A DNA stretch of 64,000 bases from JBDHWG01 sp046328525. GTDB taxonomy: Bacteria; Chloroflexota; Anaerolineae; Epilineales; JAHCIE01. This document shows positions 7,441 through 15,663 of this stretch, piece after piece. The position numbers and the translations under genes were made by a program. The stretch spans positions 186,001 to 250,000 of the forward strand of contig JAXLWK010000005.1 of assembly GCA_046328525.1 (NCBI GenBank), given 5' to 3'. Under the pieces are notes generated by a model. It was not told the origin of the DNA. It searched no databases and saw only the letters and a list, made by a program, of their open reading frames with translations. Position 1 is the first letter of the stretch. Each line of letters begins with the position of its first letter.

Positions 7441-10212
7441 TCAGCGAGCCTCAGGCGCGCCGCCGAGAGGCAGCGGGCCAGGCGGGAAGATACCCCCGGC
7501 GACCGAGACCATGTACTTCTGGCCAGGGATCGTCGCCAGGATCGCCGGGATCACGCCGTCGGTGCTCGTGCCGTTGATGTCGCTGACGAACTTCAGCTCG
7601 TACACCAGGCACGGGTTCACGTTGGTGAACTTGAAGTAGCCTTCGGTGTTCGTGCGCGTCGCCTGCAGGAACGTGCCGGCCTGGTTCGCCACCGTCGGCG
7701 GCAGCCACAGCGCCACGTACTTGCCAGCGGACGGGTTCAGCGGAGCGCCAGTCCAGGCCGGGTCGCCGTTGGGCAGCTCGCCAGGGCCGACACCGACCGG
7801 AGCTGTGCCGGTGTGCTCGTAACCCTCGATCACGCCGGCCGGCGGGGCCAGATTGACCGTGTAGGGCAGCGGGGTCACGCCACCGGCAGCGCCGCTCTGG
7901 CACGGAACCAGGATAACGGTGTCAATGCCGGGGATCTTCGCGCTGTAGGGGCCCCAATGCGCCGTGTAGTAGCCGAGGAAGTTAACCGCCAGCGGCAGGT
8001 CGTGCATGAAGTCGCCGATGCGGATGCGGTAGCGGTGGCCGCTGATGATGCCATCCGCGCCTAGACCCACGATGTTCGGGCCGGTCGCGGGCTTCACGAC
8101 GAACGCGGTCTGGCCGTTGCCGAGCTCCACAGGCTCGATGCCGTTGGTCGGATGGCCGCCCGGGACCCAGAAGAGAACGGTGAGCGGGTTCTCTTCGTCC
8201 TGCACCAGGATGGACGGGCCGGTCCAGGTCTCACCGTCACCCCGCACCACGTGAGGCTGGTACGGATCGCAGACGGTGATGAGGAGCGGCACCGGGGCGC
8301 AGGAGACCGGGACGCCGGGGCACTGCGGGATGTAGCCCTCGAAGTCGAAGCCCGGCGGGATCGGGAAGCCTTCGCTCGCGCCGGTGATGTCACCAGGCGG
8401 CACCGCGCCAGGCGCGACAGGCACCGAGCGCTCGACCTTGACCGCAGCCAGGCCGACCACGTTGCGCAGCAGGATCGGAATCTGCGGGTTCTGCGGCCCG
8501 AAGACCGGAATACCCGTGATCACGTCATGCTCCCAGTACACCGCGGAGATCACAGCGCTGCCGAGGAAGCCAGGCTGGATCCAGCCCCAGTTGTCCAGGT
8601 TGATGTACTCCACCTGCTTCTCGTTCAGCTTCTCGCACACGTAGTCCAGCAGACCGTTCTGGTCGTACACGTAGACCACGAAGTCCGTGAAGCCCGGCTT
8701 CGGCACCAGGTTCTGGATGGCGATGTCGGTCGTCAGGTTCAGCGGCTGGTTGCCGCGCTTGGCGAACGACGGGATGCCGATCACAGCCACGCCGCCCTGC
8801 AGACCACTGGCGTCCCCCTGGCCGATCTGCCAGTAGTAGCCCTGATCCTCGGGGAACAGGTTGTACGCCGTCGCCTGCAGAATCTTGGTCGGGCTGCTGT
8901 ACTGCAGCAACTCCGCCACCGCCGCGATCGGCACCGCGTTCACCGCCGGGTCGCCAGGCGACTCCCACGCCTGGCTCTCGACGCGCACCGCGCCGACGTA
9001 GTTGCCGGGCAGAGTGTTCACCAGCGCCAGCGGGAACTCCGTCTCACCGCGCGGGCAGATCCAGTCCACCAACGTCGTGATGATGTCGCCGCTCTGATCA
9101 ACGAAGTAGACCTTCACCTTCGCCGCCACGATGCTGCTCATGTTCTGCACGTGGATGACCGTCGCCCAGCCGTTGGTCTCACGGAAGATCAGCGGACCGT
9201 AAGCCACCTGCGACCCACCCCCCGCGTCCAGGCACTGGCCGTTGAACACGTAGCACAGCTCAGCCGCGACGCCGGTGTAGCTCATCAGCACGTCCTGGCC
9301 GATCTGATCCACCACGATGCCCAAAGGCTGCGACGCGCGAATCCACACGCTGCCCGTGAAGCCCGTGCTCACGCAACCCGCCACGTTGAACTGCGCCGAG
9401 TAGCCCGGCGACACCTGGGCCACGGAGCAGATCTGCGCGCGGAGGCAGCTGTCCCGATCCTTGAACCACAGCTCGATGCTCGTGCACTCGGTGCCGCTGT
9501 TCTGGATGTAGAGCCAGCTGTTCCAGCCGTTGTAGCCCGAGTAGACGACCGGCGCGTAGTACGCGAAGCCGCCGAACAGCGGGTCGTAGCGGCCTTCCTG
9601 CATCGCGCTGATGCCGCTATACGCATCCGACATGTAGTAGGATGGCGTCGCGTTGCCGGGAACCTTGCGGACAACTTCGATGGCAATCGGCTCCCCGTAG
9701 AACGGGTTCCAGTTGAAGGGGAACTGACCCGGCAGCGAGTTCACGCTCGGCCAGCCCTCAGGCCAGGTGAGCTTGTTGAGGGTGTTGGTCCAGTCCTCGC
9801 AGCGCCACCAGATGTTGCCCTGCTGCGGGAACGGGTTGTAGCTGATGGCGATGGCGCTCTTGGCGCTCGACGGCAGCTGCGCGCTCGTCCACACCCAGCT
9901 CGTGCCCGGCTTGAGCAAGCCCGTGCACTCGATCTTGAACGGGTTCTGCGCCTGCGGCTGGCAGAAGCCAGAGTTCTCCGCAAACAGCAGAAGGGCGATC
10001 TTGGTCCAGGTCGAGCCGACGTTCTGCGCCTCGATGATCCAGTCCAAGCCCGCCTTCGTGTTGCCAATGTAACCGAGCACCGGCAGCTGGACATAGTTGC
10101 CGGGTGTCGGGCTGGCAGTGACCGTCGCGCTATTGTCCGCGAGCGCGACGCCTAGCGCGAGGCCCAATGCCAGGGCCAGCGCCAGAACGGCGATGACGAG
10201 TACTCGTCTCAT
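7441..10212 (-). CDS. large secreted modular surface protein
   Basis: 923 residues with a signal peptide (Arg-Arg start, Leu/Ala core, likely cleavage near 'ALA-DNSA', residue 25). At least four modules of about 110-130 residues share W-x-x-x-I/V-x-(I/V)-QN: 'GLDWIIEAQNVGS', 'GWNSWLYIQNSGT', 'GWATVIHVQNMSS' and 'TTDIAIQNLVP', each followed by 'V.FVDQ.G'-like and 'GS..I.A' strands, suggesting repeated beta-sandwiches. The C-terminal ~120 residues resemble a carboxypeptidase-regulatory/SdrD-B-like beta domain ('ATRTNTEGYFKFTNVNPC'). There are many Cys pairs and no sortase or TM anchor. RBS GGAGG precedes the ATG. A long leader and a strong terminator suggest a well-expressed, self-contained transcript. 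Enzymatic activity is not evident. Confidence 0.7.
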   Translation of the reverse strand: MRRVLVIAVLALALALGLALGVALADNSATVTASPTPGNYVQLPVLGYIGNTKAGLDWIIEAQNVGSTWTKIALLLFAENSGFCQPQAQNPFKIECTGLLKPGTSWVWTSAQLPSSAKSAIAISYNPFPQQGNIWWRCEDWTNTLNKLTWPEGWPSVNSLPGQFPFNWNPFYGEPIAIEVVRKVPGNATPSYYMSDAYSGISAMQEGRYDPLFGGFAYYAPVVYSGYNGWNSWLYIQNSGTECTSIELWFKDRDSCLRAQICSVAQVSPGYSAQFNVAGCVSTGFTGSVWIRASQPLGIVVDQIGQDVLMSYTGVAAELCYVFNGQCLDAGGGSQVAYGPLIFRETNGWATVIHVQNMSSIVAAKVKVYFVDQSGDIITTLVDWICPRGETEFPLALVNTLPGNYVGAVRVESQAWESPGDPAVNAVPIAAVAELLQYSSPTKILQATAYNLFPEDQGYYWQIGQGDASGLQGGVAVIGIPSFAKRGNQPLNLTTDIAIQNLVPKPGFTDFVVYVYDQNGLLDYVCEKLNEKQVEYINLDNWGWIQPGFLGSAVISAVYWEHDVITGIPVFGPQNPQIPILLRNVVGLAAVKVERSVPVAPGAVPPGDITGASEGFPIPPGFDFEGYIPQCPGVPVSCAPVPLLITVCDPYQPHVVRGDGETWTGPSILVQDEENPLTVLFWVPGGHPTNGIEPVELGNGQTAFVVKPATGPNIVGLGADGIISGHRYRIRIGDFMHDLPLAVNFLGYYTAHWGPYSAKIPGIDTVILVPCQSGAAGGVTPLPYTVNLAPPAGVIEGYEHTGTAPVGVGPGELPNGDPAWTGAPLNPSAGKYVALWLPPTVANQAGTFLQATRTNTEGYFKFTNVNPCLVYELKFVSDINGTSTDGVIPAILATIPGQKYMVSVAGGIFPPGPLPLGGAPEAR

Positions 10213-10447
10213 TGTGCCTAACCTCCCTTTGAAATACGGTCCGACGACACCTGCGTCAAGACGAGCGGCCTCTCAGTTCCGCGCGTCTCGGTCATAGAAG
10301 AAGATTTCGACAGATAGCGCCTCCTTCTTCTAGCGACAGCACAAGGTCTCATTCACCTAGATAAAGAAACGCGCAGTCGGCTAAAAGGATATGGCTTGAC
10401 CTTGCGAATTCTTAAAACACGCTTAACTGGTTCGTGGTCCCCGCCGC
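10213..10447. other. 235-bp leader/intergenic region upstream of the secreted protein
   Basis: No convincing gene. On the minus strand it must hold the promoter and a long leader of the secreted-protein gene; AGGGAGG lies seven to eight bases before ATG 10212. It is locally more AT-rich (10370-10430). I found no -35/-10 pair good enough to call. Confidence 0.5.
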
Positions 10448-10548
10448 GGTAGCTCTACACGATGGCGTGGAGACCCCCCTCTGCTCCCCCCGCCGGCGGG
10501 GGGATGGGGGGTGAATTCGGCTCTTCCACGCTACGCTGTGGAGCTACC
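10448..10548 (+). mobile_element. 101-bp MITE-like element, copy A
   Basis: The ends are imperfect inverted repeats: GGTAGCTCTACACGATGGCG at the left against GGTAGCTCCACAGCGTAGCG read from the right. The centre is a C6-GCCGGC-G6 palindrome followed by ATGGGGGGTGAATTC. A near-identical copy in reverse orientation is at 40197-40297. There is no coding capacity. A promoter for the next gene begins ten bases after its right end. Confidence 0.75.
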
Positions 10549-10557
10549 CCCGCCGCG

Positions 10558-10586
10558 TTGCGTCCCCGCGCAAACGGCGGTATACT
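10558..10586 (+). promoter_or_regulatory. promoter of the DinB / dockerin-cohesin pair
   Basis: TTGCGT (10558-10563), 17-base spacer, TATACT (10581-10586). Predicted start near 10593, so the TTG start at 10638 has a ~45-base leader with AAGGAG. Confidence 0.65.
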
Positions 10587-10637
10587 ACAGGCCGCGCTTT
10601 ACCTGTCATGCCAGAGTGTCGTCTCAAGGAGATCACC

Positions 10638-11105
10638 TTGCTTGCCCTGGAATTTGTGTCGGCGATCGAGCGATTGAGCAGCAGCATCCTGGCCGAACTG
10701 GAGGCCGTCGCGCCTGAGGCCCTCAACTGGCGCCCGCCCTTCCCTGACGCCAACTCGATGTATGTGTTGGCCGTCCACACCACCGGCGCCGCCGAGTGGT
10801 GGATCGTCGGCGCGGCCGCCGGCCAGCCGGTGCGGCGGGATCGGCCGGCCGAGTTCCGCTCCGGCGGCGACCTGGCGAGCGTGAAGGCGTGGTACACCGA
10901 CAAGCTCGCGGCCATTCGCCAGGCAGCCGCGACCGTGTCCGACGCCGACCTGAGCGCGACGCGCAGCTACACCACCATGAGCGGACGCGCTGAGGAAAAC
11001 ACCGCCGCCTACTGCTTCCTGCACGCCATCGAGCACGCGGCCGAGCATCTCGGCCACATTCAGATCACACGCCAGCTCTGGGAGCAGCAACAGCAAGGAC
11101 AGTAA
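10638..11105 (+). CDS. DinB superfamily protein
   Basis: 155 residues; DinB/DUF664-like four-helix bundle. It begins 'LALEFVSAIERLSSSILAEL' and ends with 'FLHAIEHAAEHLGHIQITRQ', which supplies the His ligands, and has 'AVHTTGAAEWWI' in the first half. TTG 10638 is preferred because AAGGAG lies seven bases before it; ATG 10608 has no RBS and lies only ~15 bases after the predicted transcription start. It is followed after three bases by the dockerin/cohesin gene, so the two share a transcript. Substrate unknown. Confidence 0.75.
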   Translation: MLALEFVSAIERLSSSILAELEAVAPEALNWRPPFPDANSMYVLAVHTTGAAEWWIVGAAAGQPVRRDRPAEFRSGGDLASVKAWYTDKLAAIRQAAATVSDADLSATRSYTTMSGRAEENTAAYCFLHAIEHAAEHLGHIQITRQLWEQQQQGQ

Positions 11106-11108
11106 GCC

Positions 11109-12149
11109 GTGCGCACCCCACCCCTGCCCCGCCTCGCCGTCATCGCCGCCGTCGCGCTCCTTGCCGTTTGCGCCGCCGCCGTTGTCTACGCGGACGCGCT
11201 CGCCGCCGGCGCTGGCTCCATCAGCGGCCGCGTGCGCCTCGAAGGCCGCAAGCGCCACGACGGTGTCTACGCGACGCTGGACGGCGGCTCCGTCCACGTC
11301 GAGACGGACGCCGACGGTCGCTTCACCTTCACCAACATCCCGTTCGGCACGCACGTCCTGCGCCTGGACATGCCCGGCTACCTGGCCGTCGAAGGCCAGT
11401 TCCAGACGGCCCAGCCGACAACCGTCCTGGGCGACCTGACGATGACCGGCGGCGACGCCTACGGCGACCAGGTCATAGACATCTTCGACCTGACCCTGGT
11501 GGCCCGCGCCTACGACAGCCAGCCCCCCGCCGACCCCAAAGCCGACCTGAACGCCGATGGGAGGGTGGACCTGCTCGACCTGGTGCTGGTAACGCAGAAC
11601 TACGACAAGCGCGGGCCGACCGGCGGCCAGGCCAAAACCCTGACCCTCCTGCCGCCGTCGTTGAGCAAGGTGCAGCGGGAGCGCTCGGTTCAGATCGCCC
11701 GCGAGCCGGGGCCGAATGACCCTGCGGCCCAGTGGACGCTCAGCCCCTCCAAGAGCAGCTACGCCGTCGGCGACGTCGTCACCGCCACGTTGACGCTCAG
11801 CAATGCAGCCGGCGTGTACGGCGCCGAGGTGCGCCAGGCGTACAACCCGAAGCAGCTGCGCCCGACCACCGCCAACCCTCTGCCGGCCAGGAACGAGCCG
11901 GGGGCGCTGTTCGCCCAGGATACGCTGACGCCGCGCAACACCGCCGCCGACGGCGCGATCTTTGTCCAGGCGGCGCAAGTCGGCGAGGCCGCGCGCCCGG
12001 CCGACGGTATCCTGGCCCAGGTCGCTTTCCAGGTCATCGGCTGCGGCGCGACGACGTTCGACGCCAGGGGAGTGCGGCTGACGGACGGCAAGGGCGGCGC
12101 GCTTCCGTTCAACGCCGGCCCGCCACTGACACTGCCCTCGTGCAAGTAA
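11109..12149 (+). CDS. exported protein with dockerin and cohesin domains
   Basis: 346 residues. A signal peptide/anchor spans residues 1-35. A carboxypeptidase-regulatory-like beta domain follows (~36-112, 'SISGRVRLEGRKRHDG', 'FTFTNIPFGTHVLRLDMPGY'). Residues 115-168 form a type-I dockerin with duplicated Ca-binding loops ('GDAYGDQVIDIFDLTLV', 'ADLNADGRVDLLDLVLV'). Residues ~205-335 resemble a cohesin ('LSPSKSSYAVGDVVTATLTL', 'GAIFVQAAQVG', 'ILAQVAFQVIG'). Dockerin and cohesin bind each other in cellulosomes; having both in one short protein with no carbohydrase nearby suggests self-assembly or extracellular scaffolding (inference). GTG start, three bases after the DinB stop, so co-transcribed. 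Confidence 0.75.
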   Translation: MRTPPLPRLAVIAAVALLAVCAAAVVYADALAAGAGSISGRVRLEGRKRHDGVYATLDGGSVHVETDADGRFTFTNIPFGTHVLRLDMPGYLAVEGQFQTAQPTTVLGDLTMTGGDAYGDQVIDIFDLTLVARAYDSQPPADPKADLNADGRVDLLDLVLVTQNYDKRGPTGGQAKTLTLLPPSLSKVQRERSVQIAREPGPNDPAAQWTLSPSKSSYAVGDVVTATLTLSNAAGVYGAEVRQAYNPKQLRPTTANPLPARNEPGALFAQDTLTPRNTAADGAIFVQAAQVGEAARPADGILAQVAFQVIGCGATTFDARGVRLTDGKGGALPFNAGPPLTLPSCK

Positions 12150-12151
12150 AC

Positions 12152-12180
12152 GTAGGGGCGGGTTTGAAACCCGCCCCTAC
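12152..12180. terminator. perfect hairpin between convergent genes
   Basis: 14-bp arms GTAGGGGCGGGTTT and AAACCCGCCCCTAC around a single G. It lies three bases after the dockerin/cohesin stop and 15 bases before the helicase stop, so it can act for both transcripts; there is no strong T-tract. The sequence type (GTAGGGGCGGGTTTG) is also a familiar dispersed palindrome, so it may be a repeat acting as terminator. Confidence 0.6.
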
Positions 12181-12194
12181 AGGATGCCCGTGTC

Positions 12195-15100
12195 CTACCC
12201 TTTCGGCCGGCCCTTTGTGTCTACCCGCGTCAGGTAGCTGCCTAGCAGCCGCTTCGCCCCGCCCTTGAAGATGACCTCCACCTCCTCGTCGCCGCGGCTC
12301 GGCTTGCTGTTCAACACCGTCCCCTCGCCGAACATCGGATGCGTCACCTTGTCGCCAGGGCGGAACAGGACCGGTGGCGACTCGCTCTCGCCGCCCTCGC
12401 CGAGCTTGTAGGCGTTGCGGCCGCCGCCCGACGCCGACCCACTCTCGCCGCCCCGGCCCGGCCGCGCATCCCGCGTTGAAGGGAACGGGATGGGCTGGCG
12501 GCCTGTGCGCGAAGGGGTAGTCGGGCGCGACGCGCTGCCGACCGAGCGGCTCACGTGGGCCTGGACGAGCTGCGACGGAATGTCCTTCAGGAAGCGCGAC
12601 GGATTGGTGAGGTTGCTCGCGCCGAAGATGGTGCGGCGGAAGGCGTTCACCAGGTACAGCCGCGCCCGCGCCCGCGTCATGCCGACGTAGAGCAGCCGGC
12701 GTTCCTCTTCCAGCGCGTCCGCCTGGCCCTCATCCATGCTGCGCTTGTGCGGCAGAATCTCCTCTTCCAGCCCAATCAGGAACACGACGCTGAACTCCAG
12801 CCCCTTCGCCGCGTGGAGCGTCATCAGCGTCACGCTGTCGCGCGACGAATCGATCTCGTCCACGTCGGCCACCAGCGCCACCTCTTCCAGGAACGTCGGC
12901 AGGCTCTCCTCCGGCGGCAGCCCGGCGTACACGCCGGTCACGGTGCGCAGCTCCAGGACGTTCTCCCAGCGGCTGTCCCCCTCCTCCGTCCCATCACGGA
13001 TCGTCGCCTCGTACTCCGTGCGTTCGAGGATGAGGTTGAGCAGGGCCTGGGCATCCAGGGCGTGCTTCGCCGCCACCAGCTCGCTGACCAGGCCCTCGAA
13101 CGACAGCAGCGCCGACTCGGCGCGCCGGTCAAACGGCGGCGGGATGGTCAGGGGCGGCGGAGCGGCGGAGCGGGCCGCGCGGAGCAGCGTCAGCGCGCCA
13201 TACGGCGTCATCCCCAGGCGCTCGGCCCAGGCCAGGAGTGCGGCGACGGTCTTGTCACCGATGCCCCGCGTCGGGACGTTGATGACGCGGCGCAGGCTAA
13301 TGGTATCGTTGGGGTTGTGGGCCAGGCGTAGGTAGGCCAGCGCGTCTTTGACTTCGCGGCGCTCGTAGAAGCGCGTCGCCCCGACGAGCTTGTACGGCAC
13401 GCTGCGGCGCACGAAGGCGTCTTCCAGAACGCGGGACTGGGCGTTGGTGCGGTACATCACGGCGATCTCGCCCAGGCGCGCTTGCTTGCGGGCGACCAGG
13501 CGCTGGATCTCGCCGACCACGTAGTCCGCCTCCTCGCCCTCGTTGTAGGCCTCGTAGCGAACGATCTGCGCCCCCCGGTCGTTCTCCGTCCACAGCGCCT
13601 TGGGGTGACGCTGGATGTTGGCCTGGATGACGCCGTGGGCCGCGTCCAGGATGGCGCCGGTCGAGCGGTAGTTCTGCTCCAACACGACCAGCTGCGCCTC
13701 CGGGTAATCCTCGCGGAAGCGCATGACGTTGCGGAAATCCGCGCCGCGCCACGAATAGATCGAGTTGTGGACAACGATCCCCTCGGCCACGTAGTTATGC
13801 ACGCCGGCCACGTCCAGGTCGAAGATCATTCCCTCGTAATTCACCCAGTCCACCGTCACAACCTCATCGTCCACAATCCGTCCATCTTCCATCACCGGCA
13901 GGGTCATCGTCGGGTGGATGTGGCTCGCGGGCTGAAAGTTGAACTTGAGAGTTGTTCCGCCAGCGCTCGTCGTCTGCGTGAGGAACGCCAATCGCGCAAT
14001 CTCCAGTTGGCCGCCAGCCTCGGCGACCTGCACCGCCAGAGCCTCGGCTTCCTTGAATGCCACACGCTGGCCGTCCCACCGCCAGGTGTCGCGTCGCCCC
14101 GGACGCGTCGCGTAGCCTTGCGCTTCCAGGTGTGCCTGCAAGCGCCGATCTGTCGTATTGAGGGTAACGCGATGGGCGTTCCACCGGCTCGGCCCATACC
14201 GACGTGTATCGCTGAACATGATTAGGTTGAGCGCAATCCGGTCGGGCAGCCGCTCACCCGCAACTCCCTTGGGCCGATGATGCGGATAGTCGAAGTAGAT
14301 ATAGCGGTCGGCCATGAGGGCCAGTGCCCGCGCCTCGGTATCCAACTCGCTGTAGAGTCGGTCAATCCATGCCTGGCCCAACGCCATCTTTCGCCCCTCA
14401 GTATGGAACACCGTCATCGGGAGTCCATACCTGGCCGCGTAGTAAGACTCATAATACTGGGCTTCAGCGCGGTCCTGGCAGACCTTGAGCAGCCAGAGCT
14501 TGTCGGCGTGTTCCTGGTTCCCGCGCTGTTGTAAGCCTGAGACAGGCTCCGAATGTATTCCATCGCTTCGCGCGCTTTGCACAAGACCGATGCGATAGCC
14601 CTTGTCGCGGCGATACATGAGGTAGACATAGTGTCGGTCGGTCGGCGATCCCATCCGCGCGAAGAGCATGTGGTTGGGCGTCGCCCGAAGGTGATGGCCG
14701 CGCTGCGTGACGATTTCGACAAGTGGCCCGTGGTACGGCTTGCAGCGGACAAGCTCGACGGACGCGCCACGACACGCGCCACGGCCATGCGCCGCTATCA
14801 CTTGTGCGCCTGCCTCTAGCGTCTCGATGGGCTGCGGCCCGCTCGGCGTCATCACGGTTGTCCCGGCCGGCAGACACTGATCCTCATCCCCGACAACAAA
14901 CAGATTGCCATCTGGACCAGCAAGGAGCTTGACCAGGAGATACTGGGCGCTGTTGGTGTCCTGGAACTCGTCCACCAGGATGTGGGCGTACCGCTGGCGG
15001 TAGCGCGCCAGCACCGCCGGGTTTTTCTGCAAGAGCAGCGCCGTCTTCATCAGCAGGTCGTCGAAGTCCACCGCGTTGGCGCTGGTGAGGGCCGCCTGGT

Positions 15101-15617
15101 AGCGGGCATACACGCGGCGCACAACCTCTTCGCGGTGGCTGCGCGGTGTGAAGTCGTCCGGCTCAATCAGGTCGTTCTTGAGGGTCGAGATGGCGGCCAG
15201 CATCGCCCCCGGCCGGTAGAGCTTGTCGTTGAGGTTCAGGTCAATAATGGCCTGCTTCACCAGCGCCGTCTGGTCATCACTGTCGTAGATGACAAATGCT
15301 CGCTCCAGCCCGACGTGCTGCCCGTCCACGCGCAGGATGCGCGCGCACACGGCGTGGAACGTGCCGATGGTCAGCTCGCCGAGCGCCGGCGCGCCGATGA
15401 GCGTTTCCAGGCGCTCCTTCATCTCCCGCGCCGCCTTGTTCGTGAACGTCACGGCCATGATGCGCCGGGGCGAGATCTGGCGCTCCGACACCAGGTACGC
15501 GACGCGATAGGTCAGCACGCGGGTCTTGCCGCTGCCAGGCCCGGCCAACACGAGGGTTGCGCCGTCGCCGGCTTCGACGGCCTCACGCTGACGCGGGTTC
15601 AGATGGGACAGGTGCAT
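12195..15617 (-). CDS. pcrA: PcrA/UvrD-type ATP-dependent DNA helicase with intein
   Basis: 1140 codons, of which 371 are an intein; the spliced protein is 769 residues, normal for superfamily-1A 3'-5' helicases in repair and replication restart. N-terminal 'LNPRQREAVEAGDGATLVLA' is followed by Walker A 'GPGSGKTR' (26-33), motif Ia 'VTFTNKAAREMKERL', motif II 'ILVDEFQDTNSAQY' and motif III 'VVGDEDQ' ... 'SIYSWRGAD', split by the intein. Later motifs include 'VLEQNYRST', 'VMYRTNAQSR' and 'LMTLHAAKGLEFSVVFLIGL'. The C-terminus has the PcrA-type tail 'KVTHPMFGEGTVLNSKPSRG'. ATG 15617 is preceded by GGAG. The J-domain gene lies 46 bp upstream on the same strand. Confidence 0.95.
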   Translation of the reverse strand: MHLSHLNPRQREAVEAGDGATLVLAGPGSGKTRVLTYRVAYLVSERQISPRRIMAVTFTNKAAREMKERLETLIGAPALGELTIGTFHAVCARILRVDGQHVGLERAFVIYDSDDQTALVKQAIIDLNLNDKLYRPGAMLAAISTLKNDLIEPDDFTPRSHREEVVRRVYARYQAALTSANAVDFDDLLMKTALLLQKNPAVLARYRQRYAHILVDEFQDTNSAQYLLVKLLAGPDGNLFVVGDEDQCLPAGTTVMTPSGPQPIETLEAGAQVIAAHGRGACRGASVELVRCKPYHGPLVEIVTQRGHHLRATPNHMLFARMGSPTDRHYVYLMYRRDKGYRIGLVQSARSDGIHSEPVSGLQQRGNQEHADKLWLLKVCQDRAEAQYYESYYAARYGLPMTVFHTEGRKMALGQAWIDRLYSELDTEARALALMADRYIYFDYPHHRPKGVAGERLPDRIALNLIMFSDTRRYGPSRWNAHRVTLNTTDRRLQAHLEAQGYATRPGRRDTWRWDGQRVAFKEAEALAVQVAEAGGQLEIARLAFLTQTTSAGGTTLKFNFQPASHIHPTMTLPVMEDGRIVDDEVVTVDWVNYEGMIFDLDVAGVHNYVAEGIVVHNSIYSWRGADFRNVMRFREDYPEAQLVVLEQNYRSTGAILDAAHGVIQANIQRHPKALWTENDRGAQIVRYEAYNEGEEADYVVGEIQRLVARKQARLGEIAVMYRTNAQSRVLEDAFVRRSVPYKLVGATRFYERREVKDALAYLRLAHNPNDTISLRRVINVPTRGIGDKTVAALLAWAERLGMTPYGALTLLRAARSAAPPPLTIPPPFDRRAESALLSFEGLVSELVAAKHALDAQALLNLILERTEYEATIRDGTEEGDSRWENVLELRTVTGVYAGLPPEESLPTFLEEVALVADVDEIDSSRDSVTLMTLHAAKGLEFSVVFLIGLEEEILPHKRSMDEGQADALEEERRLLYVGMTRARARLYLVNAFRRTIFGASNLTNPSRFLKDIPSQLVQAHVSRSVGSASRPTTPSRTGRQPIPFPSTRDARPGRGGESGSASGGGRNAYKLGEGGESESPPVLFRPGDKVTHPMFGEGTVLNSKPSRGDEEVEVIFKGGAKRLLGSYLTRVDTKGRPKG
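13764..14876 (-). mobile_element. intein in helicase motif III
   Basis: 371 residues from Cys248 to Asn618 of the helicase. Block A is 'CLPAGTTVMTPSGPQPIETL', block B 'GHHLRATPNHMLFA', block F 'MIFDLDVAGVHNYVAEG', block G 'IVVHN' followed by Ser (+1). All splice-junction residues needed for class-1 splicing are present. The ~230-residue centre has 'RHYVYLMYRRDKGYRIGLVQ', 'YYESYYAARYGLP' and 'LNTTDRRLQAHLEAQGY' but no clear LAGLIDADG dodecapeptide pair; it may be a divergent or decayed homing nuclease. Confidence 0.92.
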
Positions 15618-15663
15618 GGGATACTCCGACAGGCAAAAGATCAGGGGGGCAGGCGGCGACGCG

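Noticed and set aside
8152..10155. A 667-codon plus-strand frame over the secreted-protein gene
   Set aside because: Arg/His/Ala-rich mirror translation with no domain; the minus strand has signal peptide, RBS, modules and terminator.
12152..12180. Insertion-sequence end
   Set aside because: A simple palindrome between convergent genes with no transposase or second end; treated as terminator or repeat.
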